In this document: piece by piece, positions 12,701 to 25,526 of the stretch
Layout: each line of letters begins with the position of its first letter
How positions within the stretch are numbered: position 1 is the stretch's first letter
Assembly: GCF_030463565.1 (NCBI RefSeq)
Contig: NC_134676.1
Location: forward strand, 30,939,228-31,003,227
DNA: 64,000 nt
Direction: 5' to 3'
From: Pelecanus crispus
Taxonomy: Eukaryota > Chordata > Aves > Pelecaniformes > Pelecanidae
Notes under the pieces: model-generated
Seen by the model: only the letters and a program-made list of their open reading frames with translations
What the model was told of the DNA's origin: nothing
The model's database searches: none
Made by a program: the position numbers and the translations under genes

Positions 12701-15700
12701 CCAAAAATGTGAATAAATCTGAAATCCCCCGAGTAACTGTGCATTGTTTTTAGTGGCAAGAACATCCTCCCTCTCTCATATCACTGATAGCACCAATTTC
12801 ACAAAGAAAAGTAAGTAACAAGTCATTTTGAACAGCAGGTAATGACAGTATTGGTCTTCATTCTCACTTGTGCCAAAGCCCCTTTTACACCAACTCGGGA
12901 GACTAGAGAGTCCTAAAAGCAGCACTTTACCAGGTGTTGAGCAACCTTAATGAACATGAAAATTAAACCCATTACTTGAGAGCTGGTATGATAAAGTGCC
13001 TGGCTGCCAATAACCCACACACAGGTGCCTCACTCACTGGGAGACAGAGAAAGGAACACATCAAAGTAACTAGGAAGTGAAATTATTCCATTAGCTGTAG
13101 AAGTGAGGGAAAACCACTTCCAAGTAAGGTGGCACTGTGTCCTTGGAAGGAGGGAGAGCCTCTCTCCCACTCTGCAGTTGGCTTTGCAGACAGTAAAAGG
13201 TGGTCAGGGGAAAAAAAGAAGGAAAAAAGAGGTCTTCCTAAAGCTTCAACACTGGTCATCTACTAACTCTGCAAGGTAGTGCACTGAGCAGACAGACACA
13301 GCTGAAGATGCCTGGAGAGACAGGAAAGGAAAAGAGAAAAGAGGAAAAGAGGGGACAAAAGCTGAGAAAATATTACTAGCAAATACATAGAGTGGAAAGG
13401 AATAAAAAATAAAGGGAGAAAAATGAAAAGAAAAAAACCTAAAAACACCAAACAAATAACCCTCCAAACTCAAAACAGATGTTGCTAATAGGAGTCTGGG
13501 CTGCCAATATAGTACAAGTCTGAGCCTAAGAGAAAACACAAAACAAGACACAAGGGGATAATTTTTCTTCCAATTTGTCCTTTTTTGTTACATGTCCTGA
13601 TTTTACTTCTAAAAGGGGAAACTGTGGCTGAGAAAAAGCCTCGCCCTTTCTCTGCTGTTACCACTTACTTTCTCACCTCCCACCCCCATTATTGGAGTTC
13701 TTTCACTTTGACTATTGATGTTTCTCTACCAACAAGCAGCTGCATCCGGAGTGCATCAGCTGGGTGCAGTGGGATTTGTGGTATGGCACTGGGGAGAAAA
13801 GGGTGGTAGTGATACTCAACCCCCCCCCCCTCAGAGGGATATTTCCCATGAAGAAGACATGCAGGCATCATGCACCCGCATGGAGACCACTGAAGAACAG
13901 GGGTATAAAAGCTGCTGATATCAGTTGCACTGAAATGTTTAATGGATGTGCCTTACACCTAGGGCGTAAAGGCAGTAACCTCAGGTAACTTTAGCAATGC
14001 TTTAGTAACCTGGTGCAGCACAGCACCCCTGAAGCTCTGCTGTTCTCCACAGCCTCCATGGCACCAAACCTGGCCCCAATGGTGTTTCAACACCCCTCTC
14101 CACCACTCTGCTCTGCCTACAGAGGGCAAGGGGAGTTCAGTCCTACAGGGTCCTCCAGGTTGCATGTCCCCAGCCTCTGTCACTGTAAACCCTCCAAGTC
14201 TGTCCTTGGAAAATGCGCAGCACTCTTCTCCTCTGCAGGTTTCCTAGCTGTGGGTGTGGCCTGAGGCCGTGGTTTTTACCGTGAGAGTGAAATTCTCCAC
14301 ACTTGTAAAGGACAAACATTTAATGGACCATCTGTCTATGGTCTTCTCCTGGTCTACTGTGTTCCTGGCAAAACCATGGCTCCCATTACATTTTTAGCTC
14401 CTTTTCCCTCAGATTCATTAAAGCGCTATGTGTGTGATGTCAAAATCTTGATGCAATAAGATGGGATAGAAATGGCTGCGAAGTGAAGGGGAATTATACA
14501 TATTTCTGAAATAGTAGCAGCTATTGCTTTGCATAATGCCTACCCAACCCCAAACTGATGCAGCAGATGGAGGAAGGGAAAACAGGTTACATGCCTGCAG
14601 TGTTAGTGTACTGACTGGCTTTGCCCTGCCAACTAGCTCAATGACTTGCCATGCCTTTGTTAGCATGATTTCTAAGAGGATGTGAAATTGCAGTTTAGAT
14701 TGTAATTTATGAGTGCTTTTCATGTCAGAAGAGTGTGTTGAAGCACAAGTTTAGCTGCAGGTATCAGCCCTTGGGTTAGAGAAGGATTACTTTGTAAATG
14801 GCAAAATATTTAGCATTTGCCTATAGACAGCAAACAGTAAGCCTCAATCTGAATCTCCTAATAAGAAGCTCCTTGAAAAATTCCATTATTTATTATAATA
14901 ATATTATTTGATATTCTGTGACTCTAAAACAAAAAAAAATTCAAATCAAAATTTCTTACTTCTCCTTCAATTTAACATTGCAATTTGCTATTTTATGACC
15001 TCATATGCTGTTCCATTCTGAGCTTTCACACCAGCACACACAAGACTGGGCTATCTTATTTTCACTAACTACATACTTAATATCAGATCTAGGAACTTTG
15101 GAAGCTAGGTGTTGAGTTTCTCTGAATACAGGCTGCTTAAGGACTGTCCTGGGTGCACTGAATCATTTTCTCTGAACAGTCAGCAGTCAATGCTGTCCTA
15201 CTATGAATCCTGGGCTGGATTCAAAGCAACAACATTTAAGAGCTGCATAGTTTACTACCAAGGTCAGATTTTTGTGTAACCTATACATGACCCAAGGACC
15301 TGTACCTATGTTTTACTGCAGCTGCACATAAAAATAATTTCTACAGTATTTTAATGAGAAATTATATTTCTCATTACACAGAAATAATTACTTCAGCAGA
15401 CTTTTTAAAAGGCAGGTATGAGATAAGATAACTGAGAGCTGAAGCTGTGTGAAACAGGCTGAGGTTCAGAGTTCACAGAATATTGGCCTAATATATGTTG
15501 GTTTATACCTGACAGAGTCTGTAGGTAAGCATGTACAACTAACACAATTTAAAGGTGTGAAGCTCTAACTAGCCAGGAGCCAAGCTGTTTTAAAATTGTC
15601 TTGCTGAATGCATTTTCTAAGAAATACCCCACCTGTACTCAAAACTAGACAAGCCTACGTAGATCTAATTTAGGCAAGAAGAAGAAGAAAATGCTTTTGT

Positions 15701-16598
15701 CCCACCTTGAATTTCTGCTTCCCAAGAATGAGTTTCTTTCCAGTGCCCTTGACTGTAATCACACCTACCCTCTCCATCCCACAGCTCTGAAGCCTGTCCT
15801 CCCCGACAACCACAACGCACCATCAGAGAGCGAGTGCCATATCCCCATTGAAGTGGTGGGAACACAGGCACAGGGGTGCAGCTGCAGGGCCTGGGAAACC
15901 TAGATGTATGTCCTGGTGAGGTGTCTACTTGTTGGGGAATGCCACCATCCCATACCACCATGTTTTTCACAGAAAACACTGAGAATGAGAGGGCCTGAAA
16001 GGAAACAATCTGTTCAGACCTGGACAAGGAAGGATCAGGCCTTCAAGACTCTTTGAGGTATGTACCCAGCACCTGCCATCCAGTGTAGATGTGCCCAGAG
16101 AGACCAAACACATGCTGACTCCACATAGCACAGAAGTGTTCACATTAGCTCCAACCTCTGTTGTCACACCTGCCTGTTATGGCACAGAACAAGGACTTGC
16201 AAGCTCCATGATAAACATGATGAGGCTCCTTGTCTAAGTTAGTAAGACTTTTCCTGCTTCTGATGGTGAAAGCAGCATAACAGCTAACAGGGCTCCACAT
16301 CCCATCCCAAGACCTGCACATCAGCATGTTCACACAGGAGCTGTAGGATGGAGCAAGAACTGAAGGTTGGGTCAACCTGTCCCAATAAGTTGCAGTTGTT
16401 CTGGTGCATTTTGGATGTAGCAGAACTGCTCATACGTCTTTGACCTGCACCTGAAGTAATCTGCAGTTCATTTAAATGATACGGTTCTTATGTAAGATGA
16501 TTTGAACCAGCATTACAAAGAAGCTTATGCTTGCCTGGGGTCTAAATCAGTTGCTAGTACTGGAATGGGTTTTTGATAGGTACCACTGCCTTTCTCAC
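6718..16598. other. Unique non-coding DNA, no gene recognised
   Basis: Several frames of 100-120 codons occur, about as many as expected by chance in this length and base composition, and none shows family motifs. A purine-rich stretch (about 13312-13440, mostly A and G on the plus strand) and a C11-type run near 13821 are the only obvious compositional features. No repeat family was recognised by eye. Confidence 0.55.
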
Positions 16599-17080
16599 CA
16601 CTGTATGCCCACAATAGCCTCCCCACAGCAGCATGACTCAAGGACTCAGTGCCTTCCTGCCTGTTTGTCCTGATCACAAACCCAAAATCACCATTTTCTT
16701 CTCCAGCATTTCTAGATCTCTGCTGCCGCTCCACACAACCTGACAGCAAAGACGACAAACTGTCACTGTGGGACCAAGGTTCAGACATTTCATCCAGGGT
16801 AGTAACATACCATGGCCTCTGCCCAGTCTCTGGTACTTCCCACTCATTACTGTTGCCTTCACTGATCCTTTCCATGTCTGCCCTTTCATCTGTGTCATTG
16901 TCAGCCTTCAGTGACACAGTACCAGCCGCAGTCACTCGCAAAGACAGTGCACCAGCTGACTCTAACCTTTCCTCTCCTGATGTACTCTTTGCCCTCGTCA
17001 GGGATTTAAAATTAAAATTAAGTACACCTTTATCAGCTTTTGCACCTTTAAGGGGATAGTAGCAAGTGTTGTGGCACCAG
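16599..17080 (-). CDS. Candidate internal coding exon, protein not recognised
   Basis: A minus-strand frame stays open for 197 codons (16525-17118), long for this AT-rich region. By a rough stop-codon-frequency estimate I would expect well under one such frame by chance in the window. The bounds given are inferred splice sites. On the minus strand a pyrimidine-rich stretch ending in CTACCTACCCCCCAG precedes base 17080, and CAGTG followed by GTGAGAAAG sits at 16599/16598. The encoded stretch is hydrophilic and rich in Ser, Glu, Asp and Arg, without membrane segments. It includes SDSLSSLLSG and a GDFGFVIR stretch that faintly recalls the first strands of PDZ domains, but the rest does not continue as one. 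The inferred exon is 482 nt, so it would change reading phase. It could instead be a pseudogene piece or chance. The antisense frame on the plus strand (16649-17059) is probably a shadow. Confidence 0.3.
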
Positions 17081-20000
17081 CTGGGGGGTAGGTAGACAGT
17101 TATGGGGAAGCAATTCATCCTAACTCTGATCCCTTGGAAACACTGCTTCTCTTTGCACTGTGGTCACATTTAGCTCCCTTCTGTGTGTTTTGGATATCTC
17201 ACCCTAAATTAAAAAAATAAACCCTCTGGGATTAAAGCATCCTGCCTTTGCAGACCTCCAGCTTCTCTACTACCACTGCAAATCAGTAGGTCACGCTTCT
17301 TTATTCCCACACATCAACTCAGCAGCAACAATGGAGCCAAATGAAGCTTTTCTACTCATTTGGTTTCTGTGGTCTAATACCTGCCAAGCATTTGACCACA
17401 GGTCTTTGGCTTGCATCTACAGCTTCCAGGATCCTGAGCTGGCTTGCACCCAGCTACTAGCTGAGCCTGCAACAGCTTAGCTGTCATGGGCAGGACAGGC
17501 AGTGTGCATTTGGTTCACTGAGGCCATAGGCACATTACATTCAGGCTGGATCTCCAGCTCTCAACAGGTCTTGGAGAAAAAGGGAATCCATTTGGGGACT
17601 GGTTTGTTTTTGTAGAAATACGTAACAGCTCTTTTTTCATTTCTTGCCTTTCCCACATAATGATGATTTCATTTAGGGACACTTACAAAATCACTGGCAT
17701 ACTTGATGGTGCTTTTGGAAACCAGGAGACCTAGCAGAGACAGTTTAAAAAGCACAGCAATGCAGCAAATGTATTAAACTGTGAAAGAGTAAAATATTTT
17801 AAAATGATTTTAAATAGTTTCCAAGTCAGTGGAGCATACTGCGAGCAGAAAATGAAAGAGCAACAGAGCAAGAATGGACTTTTTGTATTGCAGAGACCAG
17901 TGTTTTTTGGCTGCCTCCACATCAGCCCTTTAGTTTGGATCAGAAGTGTGCAACTCTCTATCACCCCCGCCTTTGGTTTGCATCACAGATCATGGACCAG
18001 ATTCCCCTTGGATGAAGCCAAACTGGAAACTGCACACCAAGAGTGCACCTAATACACTCCTGCCCCAAATGTATGTTCAGTCTGAGGGATCAGAGTCAAG
18101 CAAGTCCAAAGTGAAAAAACCCCAGCAGCCTGAAATGTGCATATTGTCTATGTGGGTCCTTGGTACCAGCTGTTTCACATTGTAGAATCTCTCCTAGAGC
18201 ATTAGATGCAGTCCACACGACTTTATAATGTAAACACAGCCTATCACAACCTCTTCTGTTAAACTGGAAAGCTGAGAGTATAAACTGAGCAGTGTGGGAG
18301 TAACCCTTAACATCTGCTATCCGTGTGGGAAGATACAGCTAGCTCACCACTGGCATTCCAATATTACTACCACACATTGTAGCAGCACCTAGAGGCCCTT
18401 GACAGGGATTAGGCCACTATTACAGGCACTGCTCAGACTTCATAAAGTAGTCCCTGTCCCAAACAACATGAATAGAAAATATACACCAAGCTACAGTGTA
18501 CTTGCAAAAGAAGCAAGACAGAGAAGTTACTGCTGTAGCTATATACTTCTCCAGACTGGGCATAAATGGTGTCACAAGTGAAAAATTACTTTGGTCTCAT
18601 CCTTGCCCAGTTTCAAGCTCACCATTAAACTGCAAATAACCTTGCACAATTAGTCAGCTTGTCTCGGCTGAGGCCAGCCCTGAGAATGCAGAAATGCTGG
18701 AGGTTGGGAGCAAGGTAGGATGGCCAAACTGGGCAGGGAAACCTCCTGCAGCCTCTCTCTGCCAGCTGCTGGCTTTGAAAGCCTGTGTCAGGAGACCTGA
18801 GGCTTCCTAAGCACTAAATCCACCCCGACAGCAACTGAACGTCTTTGATTAGTATGAATAAATTTCAAAATGTCCTATGATTACAGCTTCATAATATTCT
18901 GAAAGCAGATGGCAGGCACAGCTGACAGTGACAGTAGTTGTAAGTGCAAATAGGAGGTTGCAGAGAGGAGGGGGGAGATAGGAGCTGGTTTAGGGAAACA
19001 GTGTAAGAAAAGGAGCTCTTATTTTGAAGATGCAACAAAATGATGAAAGCAGGTAGGGAGGATTCAATTGCCACTGGGAGAAAAACATCCAGCTCTGCTT
19101 CTTGAGCATAGTACAGGGTGTGCTTAAACGTCTTACTAAACAGACAAGAAGAGGGACAGAAAGAAAGAGAGAAAGACATTAATACATTCAACTGCACTTG
19201 ACCCTTAGGAGTGCCACTCTGCTCTCCTAGGAAATACACAGCAGTAGGCATCTCAGAAACTAACAGTCAGCGCCTGGATAAGCACACACAATAAATCCCC
19301 AGTTCCCCCAAGACACTTCCTTACTTCTGGGTCAGGTGATAAAGTTCACTAGTCTGAGATAAAGCTCTTACTTTTCTAAATCATGTCAGGAAACAAAGCA
19401 TTTATTGGCTGATCCTACCAATGCTTTAAAAATCATTACACCCTCACTGCAATCCTTGAGGTGATGCTTACTTCATTAAGATGCAAGAGGGAATGTGAAA
19501 CCATCCATGGTGCTAAATGAAGTTCTTACAATGTCTCTTCAGAATACTTCCATTCTCACTCCAGGCAGAAAGGAGAGATTATTTCCTTCCTTCTATCACC
19601 TAAAGAGTTAAGCAATAGAGAGTAAATCTCAAGGAAGACACTCAGTGCATCTTCTCCCCTTCCCCCCCGCCCGCCCAGCTTTTTTTTAAACATAGCATAC
19701 ATCAAAGTAAAAACTGGCATGCGATGCCCCGAAGCTCTCTGCAGCATGCTTTTAGGTTTTGGAAATTTCATTTTCTACCTTATGATGATTACATGAGAGA
19801 GGATGAAATGCTTGCTTTGAGGTTCATTTTAGACAGAGATGTAATAAACGTTGTGGCTTCCCACTGCAATGGAACAAATTCTTTTGTAGATGGGCTGGGG
19901 GGGAGTATGTGGTTTAGTTTATATTTGAGCACTTGGATATGGGTGGAGATGCCATATGGGGAGTATTTGGAAGAGCAGAAAGGGGGAGAAAGATGAGAAT

Positions 20001-21262
20001 AAGAGGGCTTCGTGGCTTAGCCAGCCAAGTACTCCCTTTTGCTCTAAATGCAGTCCACCCTAGTTGAAAATTAGTTTCTCAGTCCCCACTGAACAGCAGC
20101 TGTCCATACAGACACACACATGCACACACAGGCACACACACAAATAAAATCCCAACCCTATAATAAATAATTCATCATATTTTACAGTATCTCCTCAGCT
20201 AAGTCCCAAGAGTGAGACAGCATGAAGACTGAATTACATCTGCCTTGTAACAAAAAGTTTTTTCCTCCAGGTACGCAAGACAAAATGGAGATAATTTTAA
20301 TCATGCCATGCTGTGCTGCATTACTTGTTTGCTTTTTGTCTTTGTGGGCTGCTGTTGTTCAGAAGGGACCACACTGAGGCTGATAAATTCACCTTACTTC
20401 CAGCTGCTAAGTAGGAAAAAATAGCTTTGTGTTGCCCTGATGTTCCTTTCATGAAGTTCATTAAAACTCTTAAGTGCATCCATACCCAAAAAAGAGACCA
20501 CCTGATCAAAACATCAGACTTAGACATGTTTTCACACTGATCCCTGAGTGAAAGATCCTGCTTACATTTATCTGTCAACAACATCCAGCTCTCCTTTAAA
20601 AATGTCTTTTAATTGACTTTGGTGTCTTGACATGTAGGTGCACCCTCAGTGCATGAATAGCCTTCCCATTGCCCCATCAGAGTGGGGAGGCATTAATCCC
20701 AGAGATGCTGAGGCAGAGCCTGCCCAAGGGCACAGTGAGGTCTGGGTTGGGGGTGGGACCAGGACATTCCTCTCCCGGTCTGGGATGGGGCTGGGGCCAG
20801 GCCACTCCTTTTCTGGGCAATGCCAATCATTGCCCTCCATCACACTCCTCGCTTGCTTTGGCTCACCCAGTTAGCCCAGTTAGCTAACAAAAATGTCACT
20901 AGACCACTGACAGTGCAGGAAGCAGAGATCTGGAGTACAGTTCCTGTATGCCCCAAATGTGCTTAAGATCTGAGCAGATCAACCACTGACAGCAGCGTGC
21001 AAACTGAGGGACAGTGTAGAACAAGGCTAGGCAGGGCAAGCCTGCCTAGGTAGGGAGGCCATGGAAAAGTAAACTTGTCAGGTTCTCTTTCAAGGCCATA
21101 AGCAGTAGGATTCATGACAGGCTCATTCTGAGTACCAAGAGCTGGCATTGATGCTGAGCTCTGAAGTGGGCACTCAGCTAGATCCACTACACCTGGGTCT
21201 GATGGGCATCTGTGTGGGTATTATCTAGGTATCATGGTAACAGTTATGGGTTAGCTTCTCAC
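17081..21262. other. Unique non-coding DNA, possible intron
   Basis: No gene or recognised repeat was seen apart from an imperfect CA repeat at 20112-20143 and a C-rich run near 19664-19676. If the two flanking minus-strand candidate exons belong to one gene, this would be its intron, but nothing else in the sequence demonstrates that. Confidence 0.5.
20112..20143. repeat. Imperfect (CA)n microsatellite
   Basis: CA dinucleotides are interrupted by ATG and AGG, about 32 bases in all. An ordinary interrupted microsatellite. Confidence 0.85.
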
Positions 21263-21577
21263 CTTGTCCATTTCACATGACCCCATGATCTTTTGGTTAT
21301 TTAGTGATACTGCTGGCGAGTCTTTGTAGTAGGCATGTGGCACTTGTATTGTGTAGGCTGGTTGGTCTGCAAGACTGGAGCCGCTAAATGTGCTCTTTAG
21401 CTTGGCTGATGGCCACTGCAACCTATGCTCTGGTGCTATGGGCAACCTATCTTGGCATTCTGCCCGACTCTGTGCATGATTTGGATCATGGTAGATTGCA
21501 TTTGTTTTTTGCAGTTTATACCCCAGCTTTGACCCTTGGCTCTTGGCAGATTCCCAACAGCTCTGTTCATCCAGCAT
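21263..21577 (-). CDS. Weak candidate coding segment with a good 5' splice site
   Basis: A minus-strand frame of 108 codons (21251-21577) ends at a near-consensus donor: GACAAG followed by GTGAGAAGC, with the last exon base at 21263. The translated segment is polar, with stretches such as SLADQPAYTIQVP and SPAVSLNNQK, and matches no family I can name. The start is uncertain: a TAA lies directly before the first ATG in frame and I see no convincing acceptor, so it would have to be a first coding exon or the frame is fortuitous. A frame of this length is not rare by chance, and the main reason to list it is the donor. Confidence 0.18.
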
Positions 21578-23350
21578 TTAGACTTATATCCTGGCAGCAA
21601 AGTTTAGGGACCTCTTCTTTCAGCTACTCCTACAAACTAATAGCAGTATCATAAGGAGGCAAAAGCATGCTGAAAAAACTTGAATCAACCCTGAATGCAT
21701 CCAAGCCTTTCACACAGTGAGGCCTATTGCCATCAGAGCTGAAGATAGCCTTAGCCAGTGAAAAGCCCCTTCATTTCACCCCCACTTCTCCAGCTTCTCT
21801 AGCATACTCAGTCAAACCTTGGGAGTCAGGGCAAGAAAGAGGTAGAGCCCATTTCAGAATGGATGTATTTGTATGATTTTAGCAGCTACAGAGCTGGCAA
21901 ATTTGAGGAAGATTCACACATGGCCCTGCTATAACCCTGAAAAAATGTTGTCAAGCCCTAGACTGTCAGAGCCAAGGGGTTATTTGAATGTGAATTGTCC
22001 CCTTTATCAGTTCTCCTGGGGACTGCAGTATCATCTTGTGAACAATCGGCAATGTCACCTACACTGATTATACCAGGGAGTTGAAACTGGGGTTTCTACT
22101 TGAACAGTTGTACTGAAACACACAGAAAAAGGCATTGCTTCCGGATATCAGGACATCACTTGGCTTTAATCTGTGACCCAAGAGCTGTTTGATGCATATT
22201 AGGGAAAGTATTGAGTGTACTGGTGCTTTGCCACACAGAGGATTAGGCTACTTCTGAAACACTGTATTTTGGTTCAATTTGTCTTGGAAATAAAAGGTTG
22301 TGAAGTAGTTAGCATTCTACCTCAAAATAATTGGGCTGTAACTGCTAGTGATTCAGGAGCTGTTTTACACACAGCTGAGCTGTCCTGCACGCAGCTGAGC
22401 TGTCCATGGGGAAGGAATGGGATGGTTAGCTGAAGAAGGTCATCTTATCAGCCCGCCCATCAATAAATTCTCCTTACAAAAGGTCATCCTTAGCCTGTAC
22501 ACATTTTGCTTTTCAAGTTTGTTATTTCAGTTAGGACTATGATTTTCCTACAAAACCAGTTTGATCAGTACAACTGCTATGTGAATGTCTTTTCCGTAGC
22601 ATATGGCCTGACAACTACTTGGGCTGAAGCAGCTTAATAAATTGAGTTCTAAGTATAAGTGCTGCCTTTTTGAGGCCCAATAAAGCCTTATGAATACAAA
22701 GATTCTCCAAGTGTAAGCACGGCTGTGGTCCAGGCACTCCTGAGGAGTGGTGTCAGCTTAACGCTTTAGGGAATCCAGACCTCAGTCTGGTTATTGTTTT
22801 AAAAATCTCTCTCCGCTTCCTGCTACACTGACTTCTGCATCTCTTTACAAGAGCAGAAAGGCTTTCAAGAGTTTATAATTCAGCCGACATGAATGCTGTA
22901 ATGTCCTCAACTGCCTGTTTCTTTGCTTTCAATGACAACTTCATCTGTGAACCCTAAAGCTCACTTTTTGCTTCTCAGAATTGCATTTGTGCTCTTTCCC
23001 TAAGATTTTATTTAGGTTTATTATGAGTAAATGTGGGGACAAGAGGAGAAATTAACACGAAAGTTAATCCCCTGGCTTTTCTATCTTGCCTCAATGTCTG
23101 TCTCATTTATCCAGCCTGGATTTCTCATTTATTTCAGGTATGTAGGCTGGCCTTATATTAATGTGTAAATCAACTTCGTTAATGTGGCCTTAGAACATAT
23201 GTGCCTGGTTTATCAGAAGAGTTTACTTCTAAAAACTTAAATGTTGCAGAAGCACTAATTTCTTGATATTAAAATCCCACAGTATACTGCCTAGTTAGAA
23301 AGGCAAAATGTTATGCTGGTTAGTGTGAGTGTCCATGAATAACAGCCATG
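21578..23350. other. Unique non-coding DNA
   Basis: No gene or recognised mobile element was seen. A short direct repeat occurs near 22372-22405, where CAGCTGAGCTGTCC appears twice about 20 bases apart. The rest is unremarkable AT-rich sequence. Confidence 0.5.
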
Positions 23351-23770
23351 TAGAATCATAGAATCATAGAATCGTTTAGGTTGGAAAAGGCCTTTAAGAT
23401 CATCCAGTCCAACCATTAGCCTAACATTACGAAGTCCACCACTAAACCAGTTAAGGGTAGAGTAGTAACCCCACGCCTCCTGGCTTGGTGGCTGGATCAT
23501 TTATAATGAAAGTAAAAACCAGGAATCATTAAGGTTGGAAAGGACCTCGAAGATCATCAGTCCAATCATCAACCCAACACCACCATGCCCACTAAACCAT
23601 GTCCCAAAGTGCCACGTCTACACGTTTTTTGAACGCTTCCAGGGATGGTGACTCCACCACCTCTCTGGGTAGGCTGTTCCAATGCTTGACTACCCTTTCT
23701 GTGAAGAAATTTTTCCTAATATCCAATCTAAACCTCCCCTGGTGCAGCTTGAGCCCATATCCCCTTTACT
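23351..23770 (-). mobile_element. CR1 3' end with double 3' tail (copy A)
   Basis: Read on the minus strand, this copy starts in the ORF2 C-terminal region (about 23770), reaches the ORF2 stop (complement of 23592-23594), and then carries two successive CR1-type 3' tails. The first (about 23521-23591) contains GGTGTTGGGTTGATGATTGG and TCCTTTCCAACCTTAATGAT. A linker of about 60 bases follows (about 23463-23520, containing CCACCAAGCCAGGAGG). The second tail (about 23351-23462) contains GGTTGGACTGGATGATCTTA and ends in ATTCTATG units. The same order is found in the copies at 37068-39412 and 43843-44118. The copy is 5'-truncated and its coding part is degenerate. Confidence 0.92.
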
Positions 23771-25484
23771 CTGACACTTTGTTAGAGTTATAATGGGAAT
23801 TGACAAAACAAACAGCCTCTTACTCTCCATTGTTTCTGTTTGCCACAGCAGAACAGCAGTATCACTATCTTTTTTCGTGCACTCCCTATACATTGTATAA
23901 GGCAATGGTAGACTAACAAGAAGGAAATAATGACTAATAATTTCATGTTTCTTTAGAGGAGTATCTGCCTTGAATGACTTGCCAATAAAGTAGAATGGAA
24001 GCCCTTATCTGAAATTTTATCTCTGTCAGGAATAAATGAATAAACAATACAACTTTTGTATGAGCAGAAGATGGGCATCTTCAACATCAAGAGAAATGTC
24101 AGGTGGTTCACTGTATGAATATTGTACTCTCTACCAAAAATTAATCCAGTCTTTACTCAAAGTTATAAAGTATTAGGGCTGTGTCTAAGATATCAGCTGA
24201 TGTCTGCTTGTCAGCAAGGTGAATCCTCTAATGTATCATTCCTACTCTCAAACACATTATATGCTCCTATATGCATATAAGCACACACCCATCTGTGCTT
24301 TGGACTGCCTGGTTTAGATTAATTTCTTAATGTTCTAGTTGTTAACAGAGGAGCCAGCTTAGTCTATTTTTTCACTTTTTCTGGTGACACCATGTCATAT
24401 AGTGTTCTTGTGTTGAAAGGAGTTGTTACTCATAATAATGGGCTTGTGAGGTTTTCTGCTGCCCTTCCTGTGTGGTACTCCTGTGTCTTACAGCCAGAAT
24501 TTAATCACGAGTTTTTACATCAAGATAAGGAAACCACAAAGAGCTGCACTAAGCCAAGTAGAGTCAAGCTCAACCATTTTAGTCGATTCCTACTAGACAT
24601 AGCAGGCCTTAGCCTTGAATTAAATCAGCTCAATGGCACAAGTACAGTCTCGAAAAGAGTTTATTATAAGGAGTATATTAACATATTTCCCATGAAGATA
24701 TGTGATTTTTTTGTGTTATTTCAGAGCCTCACAAAGCCAAAACTACATTAAAAATACATTGGATTGAAATGATGCAAATACAAGTCAATGCCAGAGACCT
24801 GATCTATTTAAATAGAAATCCAAGTTAATTCTAAAATAGAGGGGAAATCCATCATTTAGGATATTTTGCAGTGTCACTTCTTATTTTGTCACAAGCTCTC
24901 ACTGGAGTCATTGCTAACAAAGGTATCTTAAAACATATCTTCTGTACCCAAGAAGTCATGCCAACAAACCAACAGCCTTGAAGCACAGTCCTTTCAGGAA
25001 CTCTCTTTGGAGTGTGCAGCTGACCACAGCGAACAACATGGACCCTGCGAAAAATGGGAATGCTCTCAACTTCCTCATTTGAAAGTGAGCTGTAGCTCTG
25101 GAGAACCAGAGGAGGAGCAGTTCATTTCAGATGTCTGTCTACGGAGAGCAATTTAGTGTCAGGGCCTCAAAACCATCTGACTAAGGCCATGTATAAATTG
25201 GTCCTGAAGAAAAGTGACAGTAATATCAAGAAAAGGTGAGGAATGTAATTTTCTTGTTCCTTTCATGATGGGAACTTTCATGTCTTTTTATTTCAAATTC
25301 AGAAGGAAATGCATCTTGGGCTGTAGGTTATTCCCTCTGCCACATTCCTCCCAAAATGATGTGGGCTCCTAGGGACACTCCACGCTCCTTTGCAGATGTT
25401 TTCAAAACACTTTCACCTTTAACACCTAGGCAAGGTGGCCTGAGTGGCTTCATCCACACATTGCTCCCACAATAAGCAGATAAT
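23771..25484. other. Unique non-coding DNA between two CR1 copies
   Basis: No gene recognised. The longest frame (24392-24751, plus, 119 codons) has no family features and overlaps ordinary AT-rich sequence, so I treat it as chance. Confidence 0.5.
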
Positions 25485-25526
25485 TGTTTTCCTCTATCCC
25501 GTCAGTGTTTTCCTCTATCCCGTCAG
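25485..25526 (+). repeat. 21-bp perfect tandem duplication at the CR1 5' edge
   Basis: The unit TGTTTTCCTCTATCCCGTCA plus G occurs at 25485-25505 and again at 25506-25526 without mismatch. It is seven codons long and in frame with the ORF1 remnant, so the residues FSSIPSV are repeated. Because the second unit continues smoothly into ORF1, the duplicated bases look like element sequence rather than flanking DNA. Confidence 0.85.

Noticed and set aside
16640-16720. PDZ-domain assignment based on the GDFGFVIR stretch.
   Set aside because: Only one short strand-like motif fits. The following residues do not continue as a PDZ fold, so the domain call is not supported.
16649-17059. Plus-strand frame of 136 codons with a protein-like look.
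   Set aside because: It lies entirely opposite the longer minus-strand frame and has no splice context of its own. Only one of the two strands is likely to be meaningful.
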